Shown: piece after piece, positions 10,485-21,565 of the stretch
Position numbering within the stretch: the first letter of the stretch is position 1
How the letters are laid out: the number at the start of each line of letters is the position of its first letter
NCBI RefSeq assembly: GCF_026210795.1
Contig: NC_089430.1
Location: 4,402,001-4,466,000, forward strand
Reading direction: 5' to 3'
Origin: Rhizophagus irregularis
Taxonomy: Eukaryota; Glomeromycota; Glomeromycetes; Glomerales; Glomeraceae
Length of the DNA stretch: 64,000 bases
Position numbers and translations under genes: made by a program
The notes under the pieces: model-generated
Databases searched by the model: none
Told to the model about the DNA's origin: nothing
Seen by the model: only the letters and a program-made list of their open reading frames with translations

Positions 10485-10612
10485 CAGTGGGCCCATTTAT
10501 GAAATTTGGCAAAAACTCCTGCTGCGCCCTTGGTTGACTCCTGTTAAATATTTATTTAATTTGACATGGACAAATTTTGGGGTATTTCATAAATCCGCCA
10601 TGATGCCCACTC
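10485..10612. repeat. Short imperfect inverted repeat
   Basis: AGTGGGCCCATTTATGAAAT near 10488 is mirrored by ATTTCATAAATCCGCC and GCCCACT near 10577-10605. It could be a small MITE or a hairpin. The rest of 10,081-11,510 is AT-rich and no gene is visible. Confidence 0.35.
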
Positions 10613-11516
10613 CGGGGGATGAGGTACCATTGGGCAAGAAACATTTATAAACTGAATATAAGAATTTGAAACAGTTTCTAATAAATGTAAAAATTGGATA
10701 ATAATCATATTGTTAATATCAATATGGATCAAACTTCAATTGATCCCAATTTATAATGTAAATCATTTTTCCGACCTTTAACACATATGATAAAGAATTA
10801 TTTTCACATTCATTCGGAATTTGCTTATCAACCATTAGAACCAACTTGCAATCTCAAAAAAATTGACCTCTGGATAATTCTTATACCGTGTTTTATTAAA
10901 AATTAAAAATTTTGATCACTTTACCTTTCAATTATTCATTTCACCAGCAAGCTAACGTAATTATGTAAATGAATTAAACATTTATCAAATTGACGTAGAA
11001 TTAAATATTTTCATGTTAAATTAAATTAGCTGATAGGGCAAATAATTATAGCAAGTGTTTATAAAATTTATTTTTAAACGAATGCATGTAGTGCGCTTAA
11101 ATATTGACTTAAAAAAATTGATTTGCAGATTTACTGTACTGGATTCTCATAAAATGAAAAGAAATTCTATTTATTAATACATTAAAAAAAAATGATAAAA
11201 AGAGACTTTATTGGTCTATTATTAGCATTAATTTTTGCTAAATACGATTTAATTTATTATTTTTTCCTGTAATAGCATTGTGATGGCATTATAAAAGCAA
11301 TATAAATTTTTTAGTGAATAGTACCAATCTGCCGGGATAATCGAAAAACTACCATCAGCCAATTGTAGTCCTTTGATATGACCTAGTATGGGCTTATATT
11401 TTCAATATTATATGAAACATATATTTACTATACTTTTAATAGCCCGTAATATGGCTGATTTTTGCCAAATTTAGCATATTATAATGCTAACTAAAAAATG
11501 TGAGGTTTTTGCAAAG

Positions 11517-12660
11517 AAAAGGAAAAGAAAAAGGTGTTTTGGAAGAGAAAAGAGGAAATATGAAAAAAAGAAAGAACTAATTGTAAAAGATAAAAAAAAA
11601 TGAAAATTAAAAAAAGGGAAACCGAAAAAAATTTCCGATTAAAATTTCATTAACAAATTCAGAAAATCATATAAATGCGATCCATCTTATGATTGGTCAA
11701 TTGGCTATTTATTCACATGTTTTCGCTCTAAAAACAGAAAAAGGAAATTAATTATGGGTTCGAACCAAGAAAACCGGTGACCTTTATTAGTTTTACTTTT
11801 GGTTCTTTCTTTTTTTCATTTCTTTTCCTTTTTTTTTCTTTTTTTAAAAATTTTTCGTTTTTTTTTCCTCTTTCTTTTTTTTTCTCCATTTAGATTTTTT
11901 TTTTCCAAAACCGAAAATTATTTTTTTTTTTATCATTGAATAATCCTATTATTTTGGTCCTTTAAGACATTATTTGTTTTTTTTGATCTTTTTTTTTAGA
12001 CCGATTTCTTTCTTTATCTTTATTCTTTTCCCAAAATTTTTTTTTCTTTTTCTTTCTAATTTTTTTATTTTTTCTTTCCTTTTCCTTTTCGGTTTCTTTT
12101 TTCAACCCGATTTTTCTCTGTCCCTCTACAAAATTTTTTTTTCAGTTTTCTCGAATTCTTTAAACTATTTTCTTTTTTCAGGTTGGCTTTGGCTTTTTTT
12201 CCAATCTGAAAAAATTTTTCACCTTTTCTTTTTTCGGATTGGCTTTTTTTTTCAAGCTGAATTTGTTTCACCATTTAGGTTTGGATCGGGTGATCGCAGG
12301 CAACGGTAAGCACCTTTTTTTTTCGTTTTTTTTTTCTTATTGATAAATTTTTGATTTTTTTTACTAATACTTTTTACCCTTAATATTTTTTTTTTAACAA
12401 AGACTTTATTAGTACACATTGTAATCAAACCTTTTTTTCAACCCATTTTTTATATTTGTTTTTGTTAGACCAATTTTTTAAACAAATTTCTTAACCCATT
12501 TTTTTTTGGTATTTTTTTTTCGGTTTTTTTTTTAAACTGATTTTTTTTTAATTTGTTCCTTTTTTCTTTTAAAAACATAATTTTTTGGGTTTTTCGACTC
12601 ATCCTTTCCTTTTCGGGTTTGTTTTTTCTAAAACCAAAAATTATTTTTCAAATATTTTTA
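11517..12660 (+). repeat. Pyrimidine-rich right arm of the dispersed repeat, copy 1
   Basis: It matches 24080-25400 (copy 2) except for two insertions present only there. The top strand is T/C-rich and its end (TTCACCATTTAGGTTTGGAT) is the inverted counterpart of the purine arm entry near 1845. The central spacer (11655-11800) differs from copy 2. The ORF across 11974-12309 is low-complexity Phe/Ser and not called. Confidence 0.6.
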
Positions 12661-13008
12661 ATTTTCCTTTAAAATATCTATACTATATTTTACACAAGGG
12701 CCGATAGTCATATTATATAGTTAATTGATCTGCCTCCGGTTCTTGGCGCAGATCGGGTTTAAATCACATGACTTTCAGGTTAGTATAATATGAATATTGG
12801 AAGAATTTCAGCAATCCGATATTTCTCTTAATCCTTAAGGTGTATAATGACTATATTCGCTACAGATTTTTTATTATTTATTTATTTATTTACACATATA
12901 CTATTATTTACTCATTTACTTATTTATTACATATATATATATTTATTTCATTATTATACAATACTTAAATTACATTCGTTATTCTGTTTATCTACATTAT
13001 AAGTGTAT

Positions 13009-13060
13009 GTTGTTAATGGTTTGGAACATTGTTCCAGTTGGTTCGATTCCAACGAACAAC
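13009..13060 (+). other. tRNA-like truncated structure
   Basis: GTTGG TTCGATT CCAAC forms a textbook T-arm (5 bp stem, 7 nt loop), followed directly by GAACAAC, which pairs with the upstream GTTGTT as an acceptor-like stem. Only 21 nt lie between, holding TGGAAC ATT GTTCCA. There is no room for both D and anticodon arms, so this is a truncated tRNA, a tRNA-derived repeat head or coincidence. No CCA and no clear poly-T terminator follow. Confidence 0.35.
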
Positions 13061-13079
13061 TATTTTTGAAACTTCTCTG

Positions 13080-14520
13080 CCAATTTATCGATTCTAAAGA
13101 AATAAAATTAAACGTTAATAAGATGTTTCTAAAAGAAAAAAAAAGGTAAAATTTTGAAGTATATCTTCAAAACTTACCATCAAAGCAAATTCCAAAGACC
13201 CAAACCTAATCAAACAAAAAAGAATAAAAACGTTAGTCAAAAGTTTCCAAAAAAATAAAAGTTTGGATTATGAGACTCACCAGTTACACCGGTCCCAAAG
13301 AAATAAAATAAGAAAACGTTAATTATATTAAATGATTCCTAAAATAGAAAAAAAAAATGATTAAGTTTCGAAATTCGAAATTTACCACTCGTTATCAAAG
13401 AACAAACCTGGAATTCAGAATCTAAAAGAAAAAGGAAACGTTAATAAAACGTTTCCTCAAATAATTATTTATTAAGTTATAAGTTTTAAAACTTACCACC
13501 CTATTACCCAAGAACAAATCCAGAGTCCTAAAACTTGATCTATTGGCTCATTCTTCTCCATATCACCTAGAAGATTATTCGCGAATTCTTTTTTATCATT
13601 AACACCATCTCTTCTTTACTATAACCTTTTTCTTTATCGTATCCCCTTACTCCTTTACTTGAATTCATCAATAATCTCATTCATTACGATTGTAGGGTTC
13701 CTTGCTTCGCTAATTTATACTGAGACATCGTTCACTGTGATGGAAGAACGATTGATACGAGAAGAATGGCAGCGAGGTTCAAGGTGTGAATTCATATTAG
13801 AATGAAAAGATTTCATTATAATAAATTTTCAATACGTACTTATTTTTCTTTTATCAGCATCCTTACGTATCTACAAATGGGGAATTTGAACGTATGATAA
13901 AGTATTTCGGCTTATTGAAGAATAGATACCGAAGAGATGGATGGGAGGATAAGGGCTATACTAGTTATAACAAAAATCAACGATGTGTGATGACCTTCAT
14001 CATCGTTTAGGTTTATGGGAAGATGCAGTTGAAGGTTCAATTACGATTGAAGAAAAAATTGTTACGAGTTTCGTCGCTATCAACAACCATACGATCGGTT
14101 AAGTTTAAGTTATTACATAAACCATCCTTGCAATGTTTTTCACCTTCTATACCATTTTTTCTATCAGACTAGTGATGTCGATGTTACCCAAGAAAACTGG
14201 AATACTGAATCCTAGAAAATAAAAAGAAAACGTTAATATAACGTTCCCTCAAATAAAAATATATAAAAAACATTTCAAATTTTGGAAACTTACCCTCCTG
14301 AGCATCATTTCGTTGTTGACTTTATCTACTTCAGCCCATCTTGTTTGTGTAAACACAGTATTCTGAAATCTATTGCGTTCAAAAATCCTGGTTTCTAGAA
14401 AAAAAAAAAAGTTTAGTAGGTTAGTATACTATACCTTACAAAAAAGAATTTCAAAAAAAAAATAAATAAAGTCTACATACTCACGTTCCCAAGAATAAAC
14501 AAGACGGTCATATACACCTA
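13080..14520 (-). other. Array of microexons and short introns (spliced locus, product unknown)
   Basis: On the minus strand at least five segments look like introns: donors GGTAAGTTT, GGTAAATTT or GGTGAGTCT, acceptors TTTTAG, and a conserved ATTAACGTT (branch-point-like TAAC) before the acceptor (plus-strand positions 13111, 13315, 13436 and 14229, with a variant near 13230). A clear case is intron 13422-13496 (75 nt) next to a 36 nt exon at 13386-13421. The exons resemble one another (CTGGATTTGTTCTTGGG, CAGGTTTGTTCTTTG), suggesting tandem duplication of an exon-intron unit. A decayed plus-strand gene lies between 13716 and 14101, so the arrays on either side may be separate. Confidence 0.4.
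13716..14101 (+). pseudogene. Decayed coding remnant, unknown family
   Basis: Plus-strand segments read DIVHCDGRTIDTRRMAARFK, then a probable intron (GTGTGAATTC to TTTTATCAG, about 13783-13857), then HPYVSTNGEFERMIKYFG and KNRYRRDGWEDKGYTSYNKN. After a frame change comes DDLHHRLGLWEDAVEGSITI, EEKIVTSFVAINNHTIG and a stop near 14101. The composition and continuity look protein-like, but no start codon or domain is recognisable. It may be a remnant of a larger gene. Confidence 0.4.
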
Positions 14521-14659
14521 TTTGAAAACTTTTTCGAAAGCTTAGCCGGTCTAACGGTCCAAGAGAGTCCGGAAGCTATAAACTATATGATATAATGTAT
14601 TTCAAGTTGTCAGAAAATTATTTTAAAGAAAAAAATACAGTAAAAAAGGGGTGTTTTAA

Positions 14660-14880
14660 ATAAATAGCGATCCCGATCAATATACTGGACTAAACTATTA
14701 GGCATTGGGCGGGTGAAAAATCAAGCATGGATTGACAAAATGTTACACCGTGCCACTTGATATTCATCTGTCCGTGCTTGATATTTAATCTGGTACGTGC
14801 TTGATGGTTTTATCCTCTGTGCTTGATATTTTTGTCCGTCTGTGTTGATTTAATCCAACTGTACTCGATAATTTTATCTT
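14660..14880. repeat. GTGCTTGATATTTT-type degenerate repeat
   Basis: About five imperfect copies of a unit containing (C)GTGCTTGAT separated by 20-35 bp of T-rich sequence. No coding signal. Confidence 0.45.
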
Positions 14881-14889
14881 TGTCAAAAA

Positions 14890-15860
14890 TTAGTTTCTTT
14901 GTTAATTGGCTTTTTTTTATAAACAAATTTGTAGAGAATTTTTATTTTTAATAGGCAAAGGCTTTGTTTGATAGATTTTCTTTGGGAATTTTTTTAATAC
15001 AAAGATTTGTTTTGATAAAAAATTTTGTTAGAAAATTTTTTTCATTGATAGGGACATTTCTGAGTTTTTTTTTTGATGGATAATTTCGTTAAAAACTTTG
15101 ACAGGAATTTCATTAGAGAATTTTTTTTTTGTAGAAAATTATTTGAAGAATTTTTTTAATAGGGAAGATTTTTTTTTTTGATAGATAATTTCGTTAGAAA
15201 ATTTTTTTAACAAGTGAGATTTTTTTTTTTGATAGAGAATTTCGTTAGAATTTTTTTTTGATAGAAGGGAGTTTTTATTGACAAAAAATTTCTTTTTGGA
15301 ATTTTTTTTAGTAGGTGAAACCGTTAGTGAAACCGTTAAAGTATTTTTTGACGAAGAATTTTATTAGAGAATTTTTTATTAATAGGGGGATTTTTTTTGA
15401 TAGAGAATTTCATTAAAGAATTTTCTTTAATAGATTTCGCTGAGAAATTTTTTTTTTTTTTTTTTTTTTTGATAGAAATTTCATCATAGAATTTTTTTTT
15501 TAATAGGTAAGATTTTTTTTTTTTGATAGATCATTTCGTTAGTGTAAATTTTTTTAACAGGGGATATTTTTTTTTGATAGAGAATTTCGGTAAAGATTTT
15601 TTTTTTTAATAGGAGAGGAGTTTTTTTTTTGATATAGAAATTCTTTTAAGAATTTTTTTTAATAGGTGGTAAGAATCTTTGAATTTTTCTTTAATCGAGG
15701 ATATTTTTTGATTGAGAATTTCATTAGAGAATTGTTTGTTGAAAATTTTTTTTATTTTTTTGATGTTTAGAAATCTTAATAGAAAATTTTATTGAAAATG
15801 GTTTTTTTTAATAAGTGTATCGAGAATTTTGGCTTGAAATTTTTTTTTTTATAAAAAATT
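14890..15860 (+). repeat. T-rich satellite, ~50 bp degenerate unit
   Basis: Roughly twenty degenerate copies of GATAGAGAATTTCGTTAGA followed by AATTTTTTTAATAGG and a T run. Unit length is about 45-55 bp. No ORF of interest. Confidence 0.7.
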
Positions 15861-15904
15861 GAAAATTTATTGGAAAATTTTTATTAAATTTTACAATTTT
15901 AATA

Positions 15905-16115
15905 AATTTTTACTCCTCTTCACCTTCCCATTACTTCTTTTCATATCCCATTACTCCTTTTTATCTCCCATCACTCCTCTTCATCTCCATCACTTTTTTT
16001 CATCTCTCATCATGTCCTATTTCTCCTTTTTGTTTCCTATCACTTCTCATTGCTCTTTCTTACTCCCTTTCATCTTCTATTACTTTCCATTACTCCATTG
16101 TTATTTCATTTTTTT
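15905..16115 (+). repeat. CATCACTCCTTTTCATCTCC pyrimidine minisatellite
   Basis: A degenerate ~20 bp unit of the type CCCATTACTCCTTTTCATCT repeats across the stretch on the top strand. The Ser/Phe/Leu-rich ORFs here (15859-16244) follow from the repeat and are not called as genes. Confidence 0.6.
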
Positions 16116-16119
16116 ATTA

Positions 16120-17564
16120 GCATCTTTCTCCTTTATCATTGTAATTTACTTATCTTTTTTATTTATTGTTATTGTTTCTTTTATTTGTACACTTCAATAA
16201 AAATAAATCTGGTGATTTTTTTCTTTAAAATCGTAAATGTGTGACTTAAATTTTAATATTTGCAAATAAATTTCATTAAATTATTTTGAATAAATATGTT
16301 TGCAAAAAAGAATATCTTTTGCAATAATAACCGATCAAAAATTAGATACATCATATGACATATTTGAAAAAAAACCCAGGCGATGAGTTGCCTAGGCGAC
16401 GTTTGGCAATCCCCAATTTTGTTCTTTTTAATTTATGAATATTATATGATTATATAATAAGAAATTTGTATAAAAATTTTTTATGAAATTAAAAAAATAT
16501 TAAAATTAAAAAAAATGCTAAAAATTAAAGTTAAAAATGGAATCAAAAAATACCAAAGAAAATTATTAAATAAAGAAAGATAAATTTTTTAAAAAAATAC
16601 CATAAAAATAAATTCTAGAAATCTGAAATTATTAAAATGAAACAAATAAAACAAAAAAAAAAATACTAAAGATTAATTTTTATTTTATTACTTTGTAGGC
16701 GAGCCAGCTTGAGCTTTTTTGAGCCGGCTTGTCAAGCATCAAGCCAATTTATTAAGTATGGCTCAGCTTACAAGCCGGCTCGGCTTATGCGGAGCTTAAT
16801 TTTACTATGCTATTTAGGACTCTATCATACTTTTTTTTAATTTATCTTAATCTTATTAATGTAATTTAATGCCAAAATTCTCGATACCCTTATTAAAAAA
16901 AACTATTTTCAATATAATTTTCTATTGAGACTTATAACAAAATTCTCCATCAAAAAAATAAAAAAACTTTTCAACCAACAATTCTCTCCTGGATTAATCA
17001 CAGAAATTCCATGGAATTTCACAGCGTTCGGTATTGCTGATTTTGAAGTCTAAATGCCGCAATTCCACCATTAATTTTTGAAAAATATAATTTTTAATTA
17101 AATATAATTTTTTAAATTTGTTATTAATGGAAAACAATTTTTTTTGTTATTACATAAAAAAAATCGCTCTTGTTCATTTTAGAAAAACTGAAAAAAAATG
17201 GATCAGCAGGTTAATTCACTTTCTAATTGAATTCTATACAATTAAGATTAAAGACATTTTTTTTTCTTTTTATAATGCAAAAAGTATTCTATTAGATATA
17301 ATAATAACATTCACCTTAGTTTATCATTTTAATGAGTCCATACATGCCTAACTCACAAAAAACAAAAATAGAATGTTAATAAATGTTAAAAAAACCAATT
17401 GAAAGTCATTACATATAAAAAAAAAATAACCTAAAAAACAATTTTTATAAAAATTTCAAAAAGTTAATCTGACGGATATCTGGTCAGATGATCCGTCATC
17501 CGTCATCTGATGGATGAAATCTGGAGATGATCCTCAGATCGTAACCTAATTTTATTATAGTTTA
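16120..17564. other. AT-rich intergenic DNA with small repeats
   Basis: No gene is supported. Features seen are GAGCCGGCTT/GGCTCAGCTT short repeats (16683-16800), an 18 bp perfect palindrome GAAATTCCATGGAATTTC (17003-17020), and direct/inverted GATCCGTCATC and TCTGATGGAT motifs at 17470-17545. Confidence 0.45.
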
Positions 17565-19256
17565 TTGGTTGTATTGATGATTATAATAACCTTCGCGGTG
17601 CGGCGGGCTGTCAGTACGCGAATTCCATCTGCAACATCTATTTCACAAATATCACATATGGCGTCCATATTGTTTAATAATATTGAGACAATTTCTATCC
17701 CCTATACCTATATTTCTCTAAATAATACTTCTATACATAATCCTAATGGAGTTGATGATACTATTTTAAAGACAACACTTTGGGAGAATTATATGATTTC
17801 ATTTGCCATAGTTACAATTCATTTAAAACCACTTGGATTCAAATACAAGATATTACTGTGAACAAGCCGAGTCTTTTGGAATCATTGATAGTACACTCAT
17901 TACTCATATGATGCTGACCTTTTTGAAAGATATGGGCGCAAGTTCACTGAAATAAAGCTGGTTGATCTTGTTGAATTAAATCTTAAGAATACGAAAGACT
18001 ACCTACAAGCTGTGATTACCTGAAGTACAAGCATATTTTAATAATTACATTATTCCTATTCCTGCGGACTTCCCTGGAAAACTCTTTATTAGGAAAGCCA
18101 TTGTGAAAAAACTAGAATCAGATAATTCAAATATTCCAAAAGAAATTACTCGCTTGTTACCTTTTTTGGGACCTTTGCATCATACACTTAATACTAGACT
18201 TTCTTGATATTTTGAGGATTTTTTGATTTAATGTATAGGAGAGTATTTGGAATGAAAAAAAAGTTGGTAGAAAAATTATAGCCATAGAGAATCAATTTAC
18301 TGCTATATTTAACTCATGCAGGCTGGCAACTAGTTAAAAAATATGTAAAAGACCGTTTTAAATTATCAAAAAGTGTAGGATATTTAACATTTTTTGATCT
18401 TCTTGATAATTTAGTACCTTCTTCCTTGGATATTTATGCTACGTTTGTTTCGTAGAAAACATTTTGAAGAGTACATTTCTACAGCATTTCGTTTATGGAC
18501 TGTAATGAGAAGATTTAATCGACATAACTATGACAAAATCTCACTGGCATTTCTGTCGGATATTCATTACTGGAACATCCCTTTATTGATGTACTAAAGC
18601 AATTTAAATAAGTTTGATGAATATGTATTAGAAAATTTCCATAGCTTATTACGACGACATACCAATGCCAAAGTATCAACAGCTGGAGTGATGCTTTACT
18701 TTTGGATCATTTTTGGAATGATAATCTATTTACCACTTCTTTTGCGTCAAAACGTGATTATCTGTATAAAAAAAAGTTCTTGATAATCTAGTAAAAAAAC
18801 AGCTCTTTTTCTTCTAGATTATTTTGATGAAATATGGAAAAATAATGGCCAAGTAAAGAAAAAAATGGATGGTAAAGTTAATAAAAAAACCTACTACTAT
18901 TTTTCTTACGTAATAGAATCACGATTTTCTACCGGTATATTACCTATTGGATATCATTCAACAGTACTACCAAGTGATGAAAAGTTCTGTGTCACATTAA
19001 TTGTGCAAATTTTACAGATGAAAATGGAGAAGTATTAATTTGTGGCCATGCATATCATGAAGAATGCTGCCAAAAACTGGGTCTCCGATGTCACCATTAT
19101 TATTCTTACCTAGCTACTTCTATTGATGAATTAACACGGTCATATAACAATCAGTTGCACATGGATGAAGATATAAATGATGAATTTGATATAAAGATTG
19201 AAAACAATTTGAAGATTGTGAACTTGATAATGCAGAAACAATAAATATTCCTAAAT
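17565..19256 (+). pseudogene. Frameshifted relic of a large Cys/His-rich (RING-like) Rhizophagus family
   Basis: Protein-like text runs on the plus strand for 1.7 kb but needs many frame changes. Recognisable pieces include SIPYTYISLNNTSIHNPNG (near 17700), ESFGIIDSTLITHMMLTFLK (17865), IIPIPADFPGKLFIRKAIV (18050), ITRLLPFLGPLHHTLNTRLS (18145), RRKHFEEYISTAFRLWTVMR (18450), FDEYVLENFHSLLRRHTNAK (18612), and a terminal NCANFTDENGEVLICGHAYH with EECCQKLGLRCHH near 19000-19110. The C, CGH, HEEC and CHH spacing resembles a degenerate RING-H2 zinc site whose upstream cysteines are displaced by a frameshift. The last frame ends at TGA near 19256. I remember intact relatives as an abundant Rhizophagus family, possibly transposon-linked, of unknown function. 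Confidence 0.65.
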
Positions 19257-19774
19257 GATAATGAATTAAGCGAAAAAATATTAGGTATATTCTGTAAATT
19301 TCGTAAAGTTTATTATTTAAATTTACACTAATAATTAAATAGCTTTTGCAGAAATCAGATCTAAATAATATGGAAGATACGTGCCGCATTAGATTTAAAT
19401 CATCCAATAATATATAATTATATAATTACGTAAGTAATAAAATTTCAAAAAATATTATTGCGAGTTAAAAGAAATTTGCGTTATCAAATTATGTGATAAA
19501 ATCAGTAATATTTTAAATGAGCGATATTAAATCTATTGGTAATGTAAGAGCCAATAGATGGATTTTTACCCATGCTGAAAAAACCATAACAATCAAAACA
19601 CGTATTATCAATGACAAAACGCCAATTAGTTTCAACTTGAACTGAGTTTGTAATGGGTGTAATGGGGCTGAACTATTGATACATGTGATATCACATATTT
19701 TGTTTACCACTGGTGTCACATCCTCCCGCGACGCGATATTTATTTTGATATTTTTAACGAGCACGTCAAAACTA

Positions 19775-19825
19775 TTGAATCACGTGATAATAACATCAGT
19801 CCAATTTTGTATATATATACCATAG
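19775..19825 (+). promoter_or_regulatory. Promoter-like leader: CACGTG box plus TATA, copy 2
   Basis: ATCACGTGAT followed at the same spacing by TTTTGTATATATATACC. It is nearly identical to the leaders of copies 1 and 3. Confidence 0.45.
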
Positions 19826-20489
19826 TATAATTTTTTTTCTCTTTCTAAATAAAATATTATTTTTTTCTTTTATTTCAGCGGTTTAGTTTTTCTTTCTTAG
19901 GTGAGGAATACCTGTCGCGTCTTCACTTAGAAATAGTTGAAATAAATAAAATATTATTTTTTTCTTTTATTTTAGCGACTTAGTTTTTCTTGGGCGAGGA
20001 ATACCTATCGCGTCTTCACTTAGAAATGAACAGGAAATAGTCGAAATAAATAAAATATTATTTTTTTTCTTCTATTTCAACGACTTAGTTTTTTTGGGTG
20101 AGAAATACCTATTATTTGTCGCGTCTTCACTTAGAAATGAACATGAAATAGTCGAAATAAAATAAAATATTATTTTTTTTTCTTTTATTTCAACGACAGT
20201 TTTTTTGGGTGAGAAATACCTATTATTTTGTCGAGTCTTCGCTTAGGTTTTTTTGGGTGAGGAATACCAATTATTTGTCGCGTCTTCACTAGAAATGAAC
20301 AGGAAATAGTCGAAATAAAATAAAATATTATTTCTTTTCTTTAATTTCAGCGACTTAATTTTTCTTGGGTGAGGAATACCACCTATTATTTGTCGAATCT
20401 TCGCTTAGTTTTTTGAGGTGAGGAATACCTATTATTTGTTGTGTCTTCACTTAGAAATGAACAGGAAATAGTCGAACTCTTTTGGAGTA

Positions 20490-21565
20490 TGAACTGGTTG
20501 TTTACAACACCCACGACCTTCGTTTTCTGATGGTAACGCCCTCGTGTGTGCAACCCTCCTCCATTTGGCGAAGCTGGTTGGTAATGCCTTTCTGTGGGAG
20601 TATGAAACTGATTGTTTACAACATTCACGACGATTCGTTTACATTTGGTGACGCCCTCGTGTGTGCAACCCTTCTCCATTTAGCGAAGCTGGTTGGTAAC
20701 GCCTTTTCTTTGGGAGTATGAAACTGATTGTTTACAACATTCACGACGATTCGTTTACATTTGGTGGCGCCCTCGTGTGTGCAACCCTTCTCCATTTGGC
20801 GAAGCTGGTTGGTAACGCCTTTTCTTTGGGAGTATAGAACTGATTGTTTACAACATTCACGACGATTCGTTTACATTTGGTGACGCCCTCGTGTGTGCAA
20901 CCCTTCTCCATTTAGCGAAGCTGGTTGGTAAAGCCTTTTCTTTGGGAGTATGAAACTGATTGTTTACAACATTCACGACGATTCGTTTCCATTTGGCGAC
21001 GCCCTCGTGTGTGCAACCCTTCTCCATTTGGCGAAGCTGGTTGGTAACTTCAGACCTCAATGAATTGGTTTTACAACACCCACGACGATTCGTTTCCTGT
21101 TAGTAACGCCCTCGTGTGTGCAATCCTTCTCCATTTGGCGAAGCTGGTGGTTGGTAACTTCAGGCTTTGTTTGCCGCCGGTGGAGAAGTCGGTTGGTAAC
21201 TCAAAGTTTCTCATGGAATTGGTATTACAACACCCACGACGATTCGTTTCCTGTTAGTAACGCCCTCGTGTGTGCAACCCTTCTCCATTTGGCGAAGCTG
21301 GTTGGTAACTTCAGACCTCAATGAATTGGTTTTACAACACCCACGACGATTCGTTTCCTGTTAGTAACGCCCTCGTGTGTGCAATCCTTCTCCATTTAGC
21401 GAAGCTGATTGGTAACTTCAGGCTTTGTTTGCCGCCGGTGGAGAAGTCGGTTGGTAACTCAAGGTTTCTCATGGAATTGGTATTACAACACCCACGACGA
21501 TTCGTTTCCTGTTAGTAACGCCCTCGTGTGTGCAACCCTTCTCTTTTTGGAGAAGCTGGTTGGTA
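20490..21565 (+). repeat. Array B, copy 2: about nine units
   Basis: Units of roughly 105-155 bp share CCCTCGTGTGTGCAA and GCGAAGCTGGTTGGTAA. The first part has ~115 bp units with TTTCTTTGGGAGTAT; the second part has units with the TTTGCCGCCGGTGGAGAAGT module, the same ordering as copy 1. ORFs on both strands follow from the low stop content. Confidence 0.8.

Larger units (their letters stand above)
8565..11516 (-). mobile_element. 2.95 kb insertion with short inverted termini and a decayed internal gene
   Basis: The second copy runs uninterrupted from the A-run into GGAAAAGAAAAAGGTGTTTTGG (24070-24105); here about 2.95 kb separates the two halves. The left end reads CTTTACAAAAAACC and the reverse complement of the right end CTTTGCAAAAACC, so the insert has about 13-17 bp inverted termini. 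The target duplication lies in an A-run and cannot be measured. Inside is a decayed minus-strand gene (8574-10080). Deletion from copy 2 is the alternative, but matching termini at the breakpoints favour insertion. Confidence 0.55.

Noticed and set aside
11757-11775. Possible tRNA T-arm at GGGTTCGAACC
   Set aside because: The stem does not extend to 5 bp properly and no acceptor, D or anticodon arm fits around it; same for GTTCGATTC at 33023.
12677-12700. Helitron-like 5' end A|TCTATACTATATTTTACACA
   Set aside because: Suggestive but no hairpin-CTAG end was found downstream at a credible distance.
15859-16244. Ser/Phe-rich ORFs as membrane proteins
   Set aside because: They arise from the CATCACTCC/TTTTCATCTCC minisatellite and T-rich flanks.
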